Source: Actinomycetota bacterium
GTDB lineage: Bacteria > Actinomycetota > Actinomycetes > S36-B12 > UBA5976
Reading direction: 5' to 3'
Length of the DNA stretch: 39,003 nt
Assembly: GCA_016870575.1 (NCBI GenBank)
Contig: VGBH01000012.1
Location: 1 to 39,003, forward strand
Of this stretch, positions 1 to 9,824 are shown piece by piece (position 1 is the stretch's first letter; each line of letters begins with the position of its first letter). Under the pieces are notes generated by a model. That model did not search any database and was not told where the DNA came from. It saw only the letters and a program-made list of their open reading frames with translations. Position numbers and translations under genes: made by a program.

Positions 1-1
1 T

Positions 2-1069
2 GCAGCACAACATGACTTTCCCAGATCTCGACTGACTCATACGTTAGAGGTTGCTCAGATTGCAAGAGAAGTTGGGTATGCACTCGGAGCTGATCCAGAT
101 CTAGTTGAAACTGCTGCTTTAACTCATGATGTTGGGCACCCACCCTTTGGTCATAATGGAGAAACTGCGTTAAACGAGATAGCTAAAGATATTGGCGGGT
201 TTGAAGGCAATGCCCAAACCTTTCGAGTACTAACGCGACTTGAAACTAAGATTTTAGATGATAAGCGAAGTTATGGACTTAATTTAACAAAAGCAACTTT
301 AGATGCTGCGAGCAAATATCCGTGGTTTGCCGAGCAAAACTTAATCAAATATGGTGCTTACCAAGTCGACAGTGAGATTTTTAATTGGGTGCGCAATGGT
401 TCGCCTGAAGGTAACGTTTGTTTTGAAGCACAAGCAATGGATTTTGCAGATGATGTTGCATATTCAGTTCATGACGTTGAGGATGCAATTCATGCGGGTC
501 ATATAGATCTTGCTTTGCTACACAATAAATCAGAACAGCAATTGATAATTGATGAGTGTTTAGCACGATACTTACCTGAATCTACTGAAGAAGAACTTTC
601 AGAAGCTTTTGTAAGAATTCTAGATTTATCTCAGTGGCCTAAAAGTTTTAATAGTTCACGCAAATCCGTTACCCAGTTAAAACTTATTAGCTCAACACTT
701 ATTGGTAGATTTGTTGGCGAAGCGGAGCTTGCCACCAAAGAAAAATTTGGTGAAAAGATTTCCCGATACCAAGGCAGTTTAGTAGTACCAAAAGAAACAA
801 AAGCAGAAGTAGCTGTTTTAAAAACTCTTGCGGTCGCCTACGTGATGCAACGAGCAGCAATGGCAAAACAATATGCCCAGCAACGAGAATTGTTAGCTGA
901 ACTTTTTGCTGCACTATCTACAGCTGCTCCAAATAAACTTGACCCAATTCATCAAGAAGCATTTAGTGCTGCAAATTCAGATTCAGAGCGAAAGCGCGTC
1001 TTAGTGGATCAGGTGGCCAATCTGACTGACATCACTGCCGTGCAGTGGCATCATCGGTTGTGTAAGTAA
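2..1069 (+). CDS. dgt: Deoxyguanosinetriphosphate triphosphohydrolase-like protein, 5'-truncated by the window edge
   Basis: HD-domain nucleotide phosphohydrolase that splits dNTPs into deoxynucleoside and triphosphate; in the cytoplasm it would tune the dNTP pool. The open frame runs in from base 2, so the true start lies outside the window. Visible HD-family signatures are SRLTHTLEVAQIAR near bases 26-67, LTHDVGHPPFGHNGE near 119-163 (the metal-binding HD pair), FEGNAQTFRVLTRLE, and the late Asp in MDFADDVAYSVHDVED near 440-485. The order H...HD...D is complete. dnaG follows 36 nt downstream on the same strand, a dgt-dnaG pairing common in actinobacteria and a plausible operon. I am confident of the family; the exact substrate preference (dGTP versus other dNTPs) cannot be read from sequence. 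Confidence 0.93.
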   Translation, partial: AAQHDFPRSRLTHTLEVAQIAREVGYALGADPDLVETAALTHDVGHPPFGHNGETALNEIAKDIGGFEGNAQTFRVLTRLETKILDDKRSYGLNLTKATLDAASKYPWFAEQNLIKYGAYQVDSEIFNWVRNGSPEGNVCFEAQAMDFADDVAYSVHDVEDAIHAGHIDLALLHNKSEQQLIIDECLARYLPESTEEELSEAFVRILDLSQWPKSFNSSRKSVTQLKLISSTLIGRFVGEAELATKEKFGEKISRYQGSLVVPKETKAEVAVLKTLAVAYVMQRAAMAKQYAQQRELLAELFAALSTAAPNKLDPIHQEAFSAANSDSERKRVLVDQVANLTDITAVQWHHRLCK

Positions 1070-1105
1070 CGGGCAAGCATTTACACAAACTCCTAGAATC
1101 ACCCT

Positions 1106-2926
1106 ATGGCTGGACGTATTCACGATGAGGATGTAGCGCTTGTGCGCGAGCGCTCTCGGATAGATGAAGTGGTGCGCGATTATCTGACACTGAAAGCTGC
1201 TGGCGGAGGCAGCCTTAAAGGGATTTGTCCATTTCATGATGAAAAAACACCTTCTTTCCACGTTACTCCTAGCAAGGGGTTGTGGTTTTGCTTTGGCTGT
1301 AATGAAGGCGGTGATACTGTCAATTTCTTGCAAAAAGTTGATCACCTGAGTTTTACTGAAGCTATTGAAAAATTGGCGGGAAAACTTGGCATCCAACTTC
1401 GCTATGTTAGTTCTGGAACGAGCGGTAACAAGCCAGTTGGCAATCGAACCCGCCTAATTGAGGCGAACCGGCTAGCGGAGCAGTTCTATCAAGAACAGTT
1501 AACTAAACCTAATGCCAAAATTGGTCGAGATTTTTTACAGTCCAGGGGATTTGATAAAGCTGCAGCAACAAAATTTGGAGTTGGGTATTCACCAGACGAG
1601 TGGGGAGAGTTAACTCAGTTCTTGCGCAGTAAAGGATTTACTGATGAAGAGCTAAAAGCGGCTGGACTAGCAATAGATGGTCAGCGCGGAGTTTATGATC
1701 GATTTAGAGGAAGATTGATTTGGCCAATCCGAGATTCATCTGGCGACACAATTGGGTTTGGTGCTCGCAAACTTAAAGACACTGATGATGGACCAAAGTA
1801 TTTAAACACACCAGAAACTCCGCTATACAAGAAAAGTCAAGTTCTTTATGGAATTGATCTAGCTAGAAAAGAAATTGCAAAACGCAGACAAGCAGTAATC
1901 GTTGAAGGATATACCGATGTGATGGCTGCTCATTTAAGTGGTGTTGAAACTGCTGTGGCAACTTGCGGCACAGCATTTGGCGAGGACCATGTTCGAATTT
2001 TGCGCCGACTATTAATGGATCAAGATGAAATGCGCGGGGAAGTCATTTTTACTTTTGATGGCGATGCAGCAGGGCAAAAAGCAGCCTTGAAAGCCTTTGA
2101 ACTTGATGCGCAAATTACAAGCCAAACCTTCGTGGCAATTGAACCAACAGGACTTGATCCATGTGATTTAAGATTAAAAAACGGTGCCGAAGCAGTTCGA
2201 GAATTAGTTGCCCGAAGGATTCCACTTTTTGAGTTTGCAATCAAATCAAGCATAAATCAATATCCAATTCAAACCCCTGAAGGAAGAGTGGCAGCAAGTA
2301 GAGCTGTTGCACCAATGATTACAGGAATTAAGGACCCAGCACTTCGACCAGAATATCTTCGACTTGCAGCAGGTTGGATTGGAGTTGAGCCAGCCGCAAT
2401 AAAAGAAGCAATGGGCAAGCAGGCAAAAACAATAAATCAACCTGCAGAAAAGTTGCCTACAATCGATTTACTAGATCCAGTAGTTCGGGTTGAGCGAGAG
2501 GCGTTGAAACTGGCCCTTCAGCATCCACAGCTGCTCCCAGATTGGTTTGCTGCGCTTGAAGAATCATCATTTTCTGTGCAGCAACACCGTGATGTTTATC
2601 AAGCAATTACAAAAGCAGAAAATGAAAACCCAGAGGGTTTTATCGATCACGTACTGGCAACGACAAATGATGAAACTCAGAATCTAATTCGGGCATTGTT
2701 GGTTGAACCCATCCAATCCAGCGATGAGCAACTTGAACGTTATGGGAAAGCGGTCTTTGCACGCGTGATGGAGCTTGATGCTACGCGTCAGATTGCCGAT
2801 CTCAAGCGCACGCTTCAGCGATTAAATCCAATAGATGAGCAAGTCGAATATGACAAGCTGTTTGCTGAATTAGTCGCACTTGAACAGCATCGCCGGACTT
2901 TGCGTGAGCAGGCAATGGGTATTTAA
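1106..2926 (+). CDS. dnaG: DNA primase DnaG
   Basis: Primase that lays down RNA primers for replication, acting with the replicative helicase at the fork. 606 residues, normal for an actinobacterial DnaG. The N-terminal CHC2 zinc ribbon is visible at about residues 40-70 (GICPFHDEKTPSF, then WFCFGCNEGGDTV). The Toprim catalytic core carries IVEGYTDVMAAH at about 265-276 and FTFDGDAAGQKAALKAF at about 316-332, supplying the acidic metal ligands. The C-terminal quarter is the helicase-interaction region. The ATG start fits the family N-terminus MAGRIxDEDV; the upstream Shine-Dalgarno is weak. Stop and the next start share one base (TAATG), so the following gene is probably translationally coupled. 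No rpoD follows it. Confidence 0.97.
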   Translation: MAGRIHDEDVALVRERSRIDEVVRDYLTLKAAGGGSLKGICPFHDEKTPSFHVTPSKGLWFCFGCNEGGDTVNFLQKVDHLSFTEAIEKLAGKLGIQLRYVSSGTSGNKPVGNRTRLIEANRLAEQFYQEQLTKPNAKIGRDFLQSRGFDKAAATKFGVGYSPDEWGELTQFLRSKGFTDEELKAAGLAIDGQRGVYDRFRGRLIWPIRDSSGDTIGFGARKLKDTDDGPKYLNTPETPLYKKSQVLYGIDLARKEIAKRRQAVIVEGYTDVMAAHLSGVETAVATCGTAFGEDHVRILRRLLMDQDEMRGEVIFTFDGDAAGQKAALKAFELDAQITSQTFVAIEPTGLDPCDLRLKNGAEAVRELVARRIPLFEFAIKSSINQYPIQTPEGRVAASRAVAPMITGIKDPALRPEYLRLAAGWIGVEPAAIKEAMGKQAKTINQPAEKLPTIDLLDPVVRVEREALKLALQHPQLLPDWFAALEESSFSVQQHRDVYQAITKAENENPEGFIDHVLATTNDETQNLIRALLVEPIQSSDEQLERYGKAVFARVMELDATRQIADLKRTLQRLNPIDEQVEYDKLFAELVALEQHRRTLREQAMGI

Positions 2927-3408
2927 TGTTGTTTCGCCGCCAAATAAAATTACCTAAAGAGTTTACTAAATTGGCGCTATCCGAACAGGTTTTGTCTTTT
3001 ACCAATAGCCATATTGGTCCAATTGTGGCAACCGAAGCGGGATTAAGAACTAAAGAATTCCAAATTTTTTGGCACCAAATGTTTCAAGCTAGATTTGAAC
3101 CTCCAACGTTAACCATAAGCTTCCAAAGTGAATCAGGAAATAAACAGCTGCAATTAAATTTAGAACCTATTTTAGAACCTAACGATTTTCCAAATCTTGT
3201 TCGAGGAAAAATTACTAGCAATGTTATTGCTCAATCTAAAATTGAATTCCAGCCAGAGTTGTTTGTGACAATTTCTGCTCGCCGAAAAAATAAAGATGAG
3301 ATAAAGTTTGTGATCTCTGCCGAATCAGGTATTGATATAAGCGAGCACGATTTTAAGCAATGGGCTGAAGTTCAACTTCGCGAGTTTAAAGAGACGTTTG
3401 GTCTTTAA
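2926..3408 (+). CDS. Conserved hypothetical protein downstream of dnaG
   Basis: 160 residues, function unknown. The start ATG overlaps the dnaG stop by one base, so it is co-translated with primase. No signal peptide or membrane segment is seen. The N-terminal pattern LPKEFTKLALSEQVLSF followed by IGPIVATEAGLRT, FQIFWHQMFQARFE and PPTLTISF resembles small actinobacterial proteins in which a pleckstrin-homology-like beta sheet reads as 'vatp-aL...i-W-.v..a.w......l.v'. I suspect a bacterial-PH-like fold, from pattern memory rather than a search. The C-terminus (SEHDFKQWAEVQLREF) looks helical. Its stop interlocks with the fabF stop on the other strand by 4 nt, leaving no room for a terminator. 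Function not assigned. Confidence 0.8.
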   Translation: MLFRRQIKLPKEFTKLALSEQVLSFTNSHIGPIVATEAGLRTKEFQIFWHQMFQARFEPPTLTISFQSESGNKQLQLNLEPILEPNDFPNLVRGKITSNVIAQSKIEFQPELFVTISARRKNKDEIKFVISAESGIDISEHDFKQWAEVQLREFKETFGL

Positions 3409-4646
3409 TAACTTCTAATTGCAATACAAACATTATGGCCACCAAACCCAAAGGAATTATTCAGGGCAAGTATTTCAGAACTTGCAATTTCTCGGTGGGC
3501 ATCTTTAACAACATCTAGTTCAACGTTGGCATCAAAATCAGAGATGTTGATGGTTTTTGGAATTACTCGATTAACCAAACTTAAAATGGTCAAAATCGAT
3601 TCTATTGCACCAGCACCACCTAATGTGTGCCCAATAGAAGATTTTGGAGCAGTTACCGCAATTCGATCAGCATGTGAACCAAATGCCCGTCTAACTGCAG
3701 TTGCTTCAGCAATATCTCCCAGTGGAGTAGATGTGGCATGTGCATTTAAGTGAACAACATCGCTTAACTGTGATTGCGCATCTGCAACAGCTGCCAACAT
3801 AGCTCTCGCGGCACCAGCACCATCGGGATCAGGGGCGGCAATGTGATGAGCATCTGATGTCATACCGTAGCCAGCAATCTCAGCATAAATCCTTGCGTTT
3901 CTGGCCTTTGCATGATCTAAACTTTCCAAAACTAAAGCACCGGCACCTTCACTCATTACGAATCCATCTCTACCAGTGTCATATGGACGACTTGCGGTTG
4001 CTGGATCATCATTTCGATTAGACATCGCTCGCATTGCCGCAAACGCCGCCATTGCCAGACGGTTAATAACTGCTTCCGTGCCACCAACGACAACAACATC
4101 AGCTCGGCCAGTTCGAATCATTAATGTTCCCCAAGCAATTGCTTCAGCAGAAGTTGCGCATGCCGAAACGGGTGCATGAGCACCTGCTTTTGCGCCGATT
4201 TCTAATTCAATTAGGGCAGCAGCAGCGTTCGGCATAATCATTGGCACTGTTAGTGGATTAACTCGATCTGGACCGCGTTCGGCAAGAATTTCCATTTGTT
4301 GCAATACTGTTGAAAGCCCACCAATGCCCGTACCAAATGCAACGCCTAAACGCAGTGGATCTACGTTAGAAAGTATGTCAGCATCTGCTACTGCTTGTTT
4401 TGCTGCAATAACAGCAAACTGACTCGACCGATCCATTCGTCGTGCTGCAACTTTGTCTATTACATTGGATAAATCTGCATCAATTGCGCCAGCAATTCGA
4501 GAGTTAATATCGCTAGCCCAATCTTCAGTTAAAGCACGCACACCCGATTTGCTATCCATTACTGCTTGCCAAGTACTTTGAACATCAAGGCCTAATGGAG
4601 TAACTAAGCCAAGGCCAGTTACCACAACTCGGGTGTGCGCACTCAT
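3405..4646 (-). CDS. fabF: 3-oxoacyl-[acyl-carrier-protein] synthase II
   Basis: Beta-ketoacyl-ACP synthase II condenses malonyl-ACP with a growing acyl-ACP in type II fatty acid synthesis. 413 residues, the usual length. The catalytic triad is intact: nucleophile Cys about residue 163 in PVSACATSAEA, His in HLNAHATSTPLGD at about 303, and His in SSIGHTLGGAGAIE at about 339. The C-terminal NNSFGFGGHN glycine motif is also present. It is the last gene of a minus-strand run fabD-fabH-acpP-fabF, the canonical actinobacterial order, and starts 11 nt after acpP. It ends tail-to-tail with the dnaG-operon hypothetical, overlapping by 4 nt. Confidence 0.97.
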   Translation of the reverse strand: MSAHTRVVVTGLGLVTPLGLDVQSTWQAVMDSKSGVRALTEDWASDINSRIAGAIDADLSNVIDKVAARRMDRSSQFAVIAAKQAVADADILSNVDPLRLGVAFGTGIGGLSTVLQQMEILAERGPDRVNPLTVPMIMPNAAAALIELEIGAKAGAHAPVSACATSAEAIAWGTLMIRTGRADVVVVGGTEAVINRLAMAAFAAMRAMSNRNDDPATASRPYDTGRDGFVMSEGAGALVLESLDHAKARNARIYAEIAGYGMTSDAHHIAAPDPDGAGAARAMLAAVADAQSQLSDVVHLNAHATSTPLGDIAEATAVRRAFGSHADRIAVTAPKSSIGHTLGGAGAIESILTILSLVNRVIPKTINISDFDANVELDVVKDAHREIASSEILALNNSFGFGGHNVCIAIRSY

Positions 4647-4657
4647 AAATTCTGGAT

Positions 4658-4897
4658 TTAAGATGATTTCACAATGAAATTAACTGCATCACCAACAGTG
4701 CGAAGATTCTTTACTTCTTCGTCGGGAATCTTTACCCCGAATTTATCTTCAGCAGCCATTACTACTTCAACCATTGATAGCGAATCAACTTCCAAGTCAT
4801 CTGTGAATGACTTATCCATCGCAACTTGATCAGCTGATACTCCAGCAACTTCATCCAGAATTACAGCCATCTCGTGCATTACCTCTTCAGCGGTCAT
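4658..4897 (-). CDS. acpP: Acyl carrier protein
   Basis: Small acidic carrier that shuttles acyl intermediates on a 4'-phosphopantetheine arm between the Fab enzymes. 79 residues. The attachment motif is DLEVDSLSMVEVVMAAED, with the modified Ser at about residue 39. The ends match AcpP: helix I MTAEEVMHEMAVILDEV, and the C-terminal VKNLRTVGDAVNFI. It lies between fabH (41 nt upstream) and fabF (11 nt downstream) on the minus strand. A dedicated acpP in this position is standard for actinobacteria with type II fatty acid synthesis. Confidence 0.97.
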   Translation of the reverse strand: MTAEEVMHEMAVILDEVAGVSADQVAMDKSFTDDLEVDSLSMVEVVMAAEDKFGVKIPDEEVKNLRTVGDAVNFIVKSS

Positions 4898-4938
4898 TTC
4901 GTTTCCATTCGTCTGGCTTAGCTTGCACTAAGCATTTG

Positions 4939-5940
4939 TTACGGCAGTGCTACCACTTGAGCAGCATAGGTAAGTCCAGCGCCAAAGCCTAAAAGCAAGG
5001 CCGGAGCGCCAGAGGGTGCTCTGCCCTCACTGCGTAAAGCGTGCAGTGCGAGCGGAACAGTTGCGGCAGTGGTGTTGCCGCTTTCCCGAATATCCCTAGC
5101 TATCGCCACGGTATCGGGGAAATCTAATGCTTTCACAATTGCATCCGTAATTCGATTATTCGCTTGATGTGGCACAAATGCGGCCAAATCTTTTGGCTCT
5201 AATCCTGCAGCAGTTAGTGCTCGCTGAGTAACGGCAACCATTTCACTAACCGCCCATCTAAAAACTTGCTGTCCTGCCATTCGTAAAGTTGGTGGCTCCG
5301 GAATTTTTCCACTTCGAAAATCAAACCAAGTTGAAGACATAGAAATTGCATCCGCTTGCGAACCATCAGATCCAAAAATTACTGGTCCAAATCCGTTAAA
5401 GTCAGCAGGACCAACCACCATTGCGCCAGCACCATCACCGAAAATGAATGCACTTCCACGATCAGTGAAATCCAAAACATCGGTCATTCGCTCAGCACCA
5501 ATAACTAATGCATATTCAACACTTCCAGATTTCACCATATCAGCAGCTGTACTAAGCGCATAAACAAACCCAGCACAAGCAGCACCAATATCAAAAGCTC
5601 CTGGATCTGGAATACCTAACTTACTAGCAACTATTGGTGCAACTGCCGGAAACTGAACGGGATTAGTAAGAGTTGCAACTAACACAACTCCAATTTGCTC
5701 TGGGTTTAATCCAGCATCAGAGATTGCATCGCTTGCTGCTAACCTGGCCATTTCATCAAGTGTTTCATCATCCGATGCAAATCTTCTTTTTTCGATTCCA
5801 GTTCTTTGCTGAATCCATTCATCACTAGAATCAATAAGAGGCGCAATTTCATCATTAGTTACTATCCGAGCAGGCCGGTAGGCACCTATACCCATAATTC
5901 TTGCGCCGCTTCGAGCTGGTGCACTCTTGATTTGAGTCAT
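4939..5940 (-). CDS. fabH: 3-oxoacyl-[acyl-carrier-protein] synthase III
   Basis: Starts fatty acid synthesis by condensing an acyl-CoA primer with malonyl-ACP. In actinobacteria the primer is often branched, but primer choice cannot be read here. 333 residues. Catalytic Cys is about residue 122 (DIGAACAGFVYAL), His is in FVPHQANNRI at about 260, and Asn is in ESGNTTAATVPLAL at about 290. The N-terminus RIMGIGAYRPARIVTNDEI and DSSDEWIQQRTGI are typical. The start ATG overlaps the fabD stop as ATGA, which supports both this start and translational coupling within the fab operon. Confidence 0.97.
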   Translation of the reverse strand: MTQIKSAPARSGARIMGIGAYRPARIVTNDEIAPLIDSSDEWIQQRTGIEKRRFASDDETLDEMARLAASDAISDAGLNPEQIGVVLVATLTNPVQFPAVAPIVASKLGIPDPGAFDIGAACAGFVYALSTAADMVKSGSVEYALVIGAERMTDVLDFTDRGSAFIFGDGAGAMVVGPADFNGFGPVIFGSDGSQADAISMSSTWFDFRSGKIPEPPTLRMAGQQVFRWAVSEMVAVTQRALTAAGLEPKDLAAFVPHQANNRITDAIVKALDFPDTVAIARDIRESGNTTAATVPLALHALRSEGRAPSGAPALLLGFGAGLTYAAQVVALP

Positions 5941-6875
5941 GCTGCCCTGCGCTGATGAGTTAATATGAATTCTTTTGCAGCAGCAATATCTTCAGGTGTT
6001 TTGATTGCAAATGTGCTGATATCTTCAAACTCACGTTTAGCAATGTTAGTTAACGTTCCACCTGGTGCTAACTCTAGAATTCCAGTCACTCCAAGACGCT
6101 GCATGCTCTTTTGGCACAAATCCCATCGCACTGGATTGCTTACTTGATTTACAATTCGAACAAGCGCATCAGTACCAGTATCAACTATTGCACCATCTCG
6201 ATTGCTCAACAAAGTTATTTCTGGATCTTTGGCTGCAAGATAAGCAGCAGCACCGCGCAATGCTTCAACTGCTGATTGCATATATTTTGTATGAAACGCC
6301 CCTGCAACTGAAAGTGGTCTGAGCTTTGTTTTATCAGGTGGATTATCAGCCAGTCTCGCAAGAGATTCTAATGAACCTGCAGCGATGATTTGTCCAGCTC
6401 CATTGACATTGGCTGCGACCAAATCAAGCTTGGTTAGATGCTCAATAACCTTGTTTTGTTCGCCACCCAAAACTGCAGTCATTGAAGTTGGGGTAACAGC
6501 TGCGGCAACTGCCATCGCTCGACCGCGCACGCCAACTAATTCCATTGCAACAATGTCCGAAACAACACCTGAGATAGCAGCAGCAGCTAACTCGCCAACT
6601 GAGTGTCCAGCCACCAAATGAACCTGCCGCAGCAAGTCACGTTTTTCAGGATAGAGGTTGCGAATAGTCAAAAGCGCGTTTGCGACTAGCAGTGCTTGGG
6701 CAATGGCGGTATCTCGAATCGTTTCGGCATCTGATTTAGTGCCGTGCTGGATAAGATCTATTTTGCTTGCAGCAGACCAACTGGTAAGTGCTTCAGTTGC
6801 ACCAGGTAAATCGAGCCACGGCTTGAGCATTCCGGGAGATTGTGCACCTTGACCAGGGGCCACCACGCATAACAT
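5937..6875 (-). CDS. fabD: Malonyl-CoA:ACP transacylase
   Basis: Transfers malonyl from CoA to ACP, supplying the extender for FabH and FabF. The nucleophile Ser is in LVAGHSVGELAAAA (about residue 92) and the active-site His in GAFHTKYMQSA. I place the start at the ATG ending at 6875, giving MLCVVAPGQGAQSPGMLKPW, because this matches the usual actinobacterial FabD N-terminus and a GGGG run sits a few bases upstream. A GTG three codons further upstream (6884) is the alternative and would add only three residues. First gene of the fab run; its stop overlaps the fabH start (ATGA). aceE ends about 60 nt upstream in the same orientation. Confidence 0.95.
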   Translation of the reverse strand: MLCVVAPGQGAQSPGMLKPWLDLPGATEALTSWSAASKIDLIQHGTKSDAETIRDTAIAQALLVANALLTIRNLYPEKRDLLRQVHLVAGHSVGELAAAAISGVVSDIVAMELVGVRGRAMAVAAAVTPTSMTAVLGGEQNKVIEHLTKLDLVAANVNGAGQIIAAGSLESLARLADNPPDKTKLRPLSVAGAFHTKYMQSAVEALRGAAAYLAAKDPEITLLSNRDGAIVDTGTDALVRIVNQVSNPVRWDLCQKSMQRLGVTGILELAPGGTLTNIAKREFEDISTFAIKTPEDIAAAKEFILTHQRRAA

Positions 6876-6938
6876 TTGCCCCACGCTACTTCATTACTCA
6901 CCAGTTGACCCATTGAATAACTCAAATTAGCCGGAAAA

Positions 6939-9674
6939 TTAGCCGGTACCCTCGGTATTCCCCGCGTGAGCAGCCTTGGGGTCGGCTAATTGATATTCAC
7001 TAACCGCCTTTGCTACCTGCTCTGCTGGAATTGTGCCTTGAGCAGCAAGGGCAGCAAGGGCTTGCGTAGTAATGGCCTCAGCGTCCACTAAGAAATGGCG
7101 TCTTAGCGCTCCACGGGTATCACTCATTCCCCAACCATCAGTTCCTAATGAATGGAAATCTTGCTTAACCCATTGCCTTATTTGATCTGGCACTTGGCGC
7201 ATAAAGTCGCTAACTGCAATTATCGGACCAATGACATTCGATAATTGAGTGGTTACAAATGGCATTTTGGCAGGTGAAGTTGGGTTTAAGAAATTTTCTC
7301 GATCCACCGCAAGAGCTTCACGGCGCATCTCCGTCCAAGAAGTGACTGACCATATTTCAGCTTGCACATTCCATTTCTCATTTAGCAGATGCTGGGCTTT
7401 GATTGCCCAAGGGAGCGAAATTCCAGATGCCAAAATAGATACTTTCGCACCATCGCCATTGGGTGCATCGCTATATCTATATATGCCTTTTAGTAAACCT
7501 TCAACATCTAAGTTTTCTGGTTCTGCTGGTTGATCAATTGGTTCGTTATATACAGTAAAGTAATAAAAAATATTTTCTGGGTTTTCACCATACATCCGCT
7601 GTAAACCATCTTTAACTAGGTGCGCTATTTCAAAACCAAATGCTGGGTCATAAATTTTTGCAGCAGGATTAGTTGCTGCAAGTAATGGTGAGTGGCCATC
7701 TTGATGTTGAAGTCCTTCACCGTTCAAAGTAGTGCGACCAGCGGTTGCTCCTAAAATAAAACCACGTGCCATCTGATCTAGTGCTACCCAAAATTGATCT
7801 CCAGTACGCTGGAATCCAAACATTGAGTAAAAAACATAAATTGGAATCATTGGTTCATCGTGTGTTGCATAAGAACTTCCAGCAGCTAACCAAGAAGACA
7901 TCGCGCCAGCCTCGGTTATTCCTTCTTCTAGAACTTGACCAGAAGTACTTTCTTTGTATGACAAGAACAACTCTCGATCCACAGCGGTATATCGTTGACC
8001 ATGGGGCGAATAAACTTTGTGCGATGTAAATAATGAATCCATTCCAAATGTACGTGCTTCATCAGGAACAATCGGTACGAATCTTGGTCCCATACCTTCT
8101 TCTTTAAGCAGCTCCCTCAAAAGCCGAACAAACGCCATAGTTGAAGCTACTTGCTGATTGCCCGACCCACGTCGTGAAAATTCAAATGCCTTTTCGCTTG
8201 GCTGCGGAAGCGACCTGCTTGAGCTTCTTCTACCTGGTAAGTAGCCACCTAGCACACGTCTGCGTTCATGCATATATGCCAGCTCTTCTGAATTGTCAGC
8301 AGGTTTGTAATAAGGCGGCAAGTATTTATCCAAAGCTGAATCAGGAATTGGAATTTGCAATCTATCTCTAAAGCCCTTTAAGTCATCTTCCGTCAATTTC
8401 TTCATTTGGTGTGTTGCATTTCGACCTTCAAAACTATGTCCGAGGGTGTAACCCTTAATTGTTTTCACCAAGATAACAGTTGGCTGACCTTTATGTTCAG
8501 TTGCAGCTTTGTATGCTGAATGTATTTTTCGATAATCATGGCCACCGCGCTTTAGATTCCAAATTTCATCATCACTCCAGTTAGCAACTAATGCAGCAGT
8601 TCTGGGATCTCGACCAAAGAAATTGGCACGAATATATGCCCCATCTTCTGCTTTATAGGTTTGGAAGTCACCATCTGGAGTGCGATTCATCAAATCAATC
8701 AACGCGCCATCGGTATCTGCAGCAAGAAGTGGATCCCACTCTCGACCCCAAATCACTTTAACTACATTCCATCCAGCACCACGGAACAATGCTTCAAGTT
8801 CTTGAATGATTTTGCCATTTCCGCGAACAGGTCCATCAAGCCTTTGTAAATTGCAATTAACAACAAAAGTTAAATTGTCTAAATCCTCTCGAGCTGCCAG
8901 TCGAATTGCACCAGTTGACTCTGGTTCATCCATTTCACCATCACCAAGAAAGGACCAAACTTGTTGTTGCGAGGTATCTTTAATTCCGCGATTGTTCAAA
9001 TATCTGTTGAATCTGGCTTGATAAATTGCATGAATTGGGCCAAGACCCATACTTACCGTTGGAAATTCCCAAAAGTCAGGCATAAGTCGCGGATGAGGAT
9101 ATGAAGGAATTCCATTTGGTGCTTGACTTAACTCTTGTCTAAATCCATCTAACTGAGCCTCAGATAATCTGCCCTCAATAAATGCTCGCGCATACATACC
9201 TGGTGATGCGTGACCTTGATAAAAAATTTGATCGCCGCCACCTGGATGATTTTTTCCTCGGAAAAAATGATTGAAACCAACTTCATAAAGTGAGGCACTT
9301 GAAGCATAAGTTGAAATGTGACCACCAGCACCAACTCCTGGTCGCTGAGCGCGGTGAACCATAATTGCTGCATTCCAGCGCATTAATCGACGAATCTTTT
9401 TTTCTAATCCTTCATCACCTGGAAAGTCGGGTTCTAGTTCTGGTGGTATGGAATTTATATAGTCGGTAGAGCGAACCAGAGGTAAACCAAGATCTCGTTC
9501 AGCTGCATGGCGCAACATTGAAATCATTAGTTGGTGCGCGCGATGGGTGCCTTTGGTATCGATGACACCATCAAGTGATTCCAACCATTCGCGAGTCTCT
9601 TCTGGATCGGTATCCACATACTGGGTGGGCAGGCCACCTGGCATCATCGCCTCTTGCTCAAGTTCCGCGCTCAA
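6939..9674 (-). CDS. aceE: Pyruvate dehydrogenase E1 component, homodimeric type
   Basis: Thiamine-diphosphate enzyme that decarboxylates pyruvate and reductively acetylates the E2 lipoyl group. 911 residues, the single-chain AceE type used by actinobacteria. The ThDP/Mg motif is [10 protein letters not shown] at about 244-253, continuing to [10 protein letters not shown] at about 273. The N-terminal [20 protein letters not shown] region is strongly family-like. The start is TTG (9674), supported by a GAGAGG Shine-Dalgarno 5 nt upstream and by the match of the following residues to the family N-terminus; the next ATG is nine codons in. E2 and E3 genes are not in the window. Placement upstream of fabD links acetyl-CoA supply to fatty acid synthesis. 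Confidence 0.97.
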   Translation of the reverse strand: MSAELEQEAMMPGGLPTQYVDTDPEETREWLESLDGVIDTKGTHRAHQLMISMLRHAAERDLGLPLVRSTDYINSIPPELEPDFPGDEGLEKKIRRLMRWNAAIMVHRAQRPGVGAGGHISTYASSASLYEVGFNHFFRGKNHPGGGDQIFYQGHASPGMYARAFIEGRLSEAQLDGFRQELSQAPNGIPSYPHPRLMPDFWEFPTVSMGLGPIHAIYQARFNRYLNNRGIKDTSQQQVWSFLGDGEMDEPESTGAIRLAAREDLDNLTFVVNCNLQRLDGPVRGNGKIIQELEALFRGAGWNVVKVIWGREWDPLLAADTDGALIDLMNRTPDGDFQTYKAEDGAYIRANFFGRDPRTAALVANWSDDEIWNLKRGGHDYRKIHSAYKAATEHKGQPTVILVKTIKGYTLGHSFEGRNATHQMKKLTEDDLKGFRDRLQIPIPDSALDKYLPPYYKPADNSEELAYMHERRRVLGGYLPGRRSSSRSLPQPSEKAFEFSRRGSGNQQVASTMAFVRLLRELLKEEGMGPRFVPIVPDEARTFGMDSLFTSHKVYSPHGQRYTAVDRELFLSYKESTSGQVLEEGITEAGAMSSWLAAGSSYATHDEPMIPIYVFYSMFGFQRTGDQFWVALDQMARGFILGATAGRTTLNGEGLQHQDGHSPLLAATNPAAKIYDPAFGFEIAHLVKDGLQRMYGENPENIFYYFTVYNEPIDQPAEPENLDVEGLLKGIYRYSDAPNGDGAKVSILASGISLPWAIKAQHLLNEKWNVQAEIWSVTSWTEMRREALAVDRENFLNPTSPAKMPFVTTQLSNVIGPIIAVSDFMRQVPDQIRQWVKQDFHSLGTDGWGMSDTRGALRRHFLVDAEAITTQALAALAAQGTIPAEQVAKAVSEYQLADPKAAHAGNTEGTG

Positions 9675-9679
9675 TGTTT

Positions 9680-9685
9680 CCTCTC
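9680..9685 (-). promoter_or_regulatory. Ribosome binding site deciding the TTG start of aceE
   Basis: On the minus strand GAGAGG is followed by AAACA and then TTG. This purine run at ideal spacing is why TTG at 9674, rather than the later ATG, is taken as the start. Confidence 0.65.
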
Positions 9686-9760
9686 AAGTGATTTATCGCC
9701 CCATTCTCGCCTATCTGTGGGGGAGTTGGCACCTGAACCTGTGTCTGACTTGCCACAACT

Positions 9761-9805
9761 GCCCACCCAGTCTTGACTTCTCCCACTGGCACACATTGGG
9801 TGGGC
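9761..9805. promoter_or_regulatory. 9-bp perfect inverted repeat in the aceE / DUF3052 divergent intergenic region
   Basis: GCCCACCCA at 9761-9769 is mirrored by TGGGTGGGC at 9797-9805, with 27 bases between. The repeat lies in the 150-nt space between the divergent aceE and DUF3052 genes, just ahead of the DUF3052 ribosome binding site, and a TTGACT (-35-like) lies between the arms at 9773-9778. It could be an operator or an mRNA leader structure. No known regulator motif is recognised. Confidence 0.35.
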
Positions 9806-9813
9806 TGTTTCAG

Positions 9814-9820
9814 AAGGAGA
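9814..9820 (+). promoter_or_regulatory. Ribosome binding site of the DUF3052 gene
   Basis: AAGGAGA, near-consensus, 4 nt before the GTG start at 9825. It fixes a GTG start that would otherwise be ambiguous. Confidence 0.7.
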
Positions 9821-9824
9821 TTGG

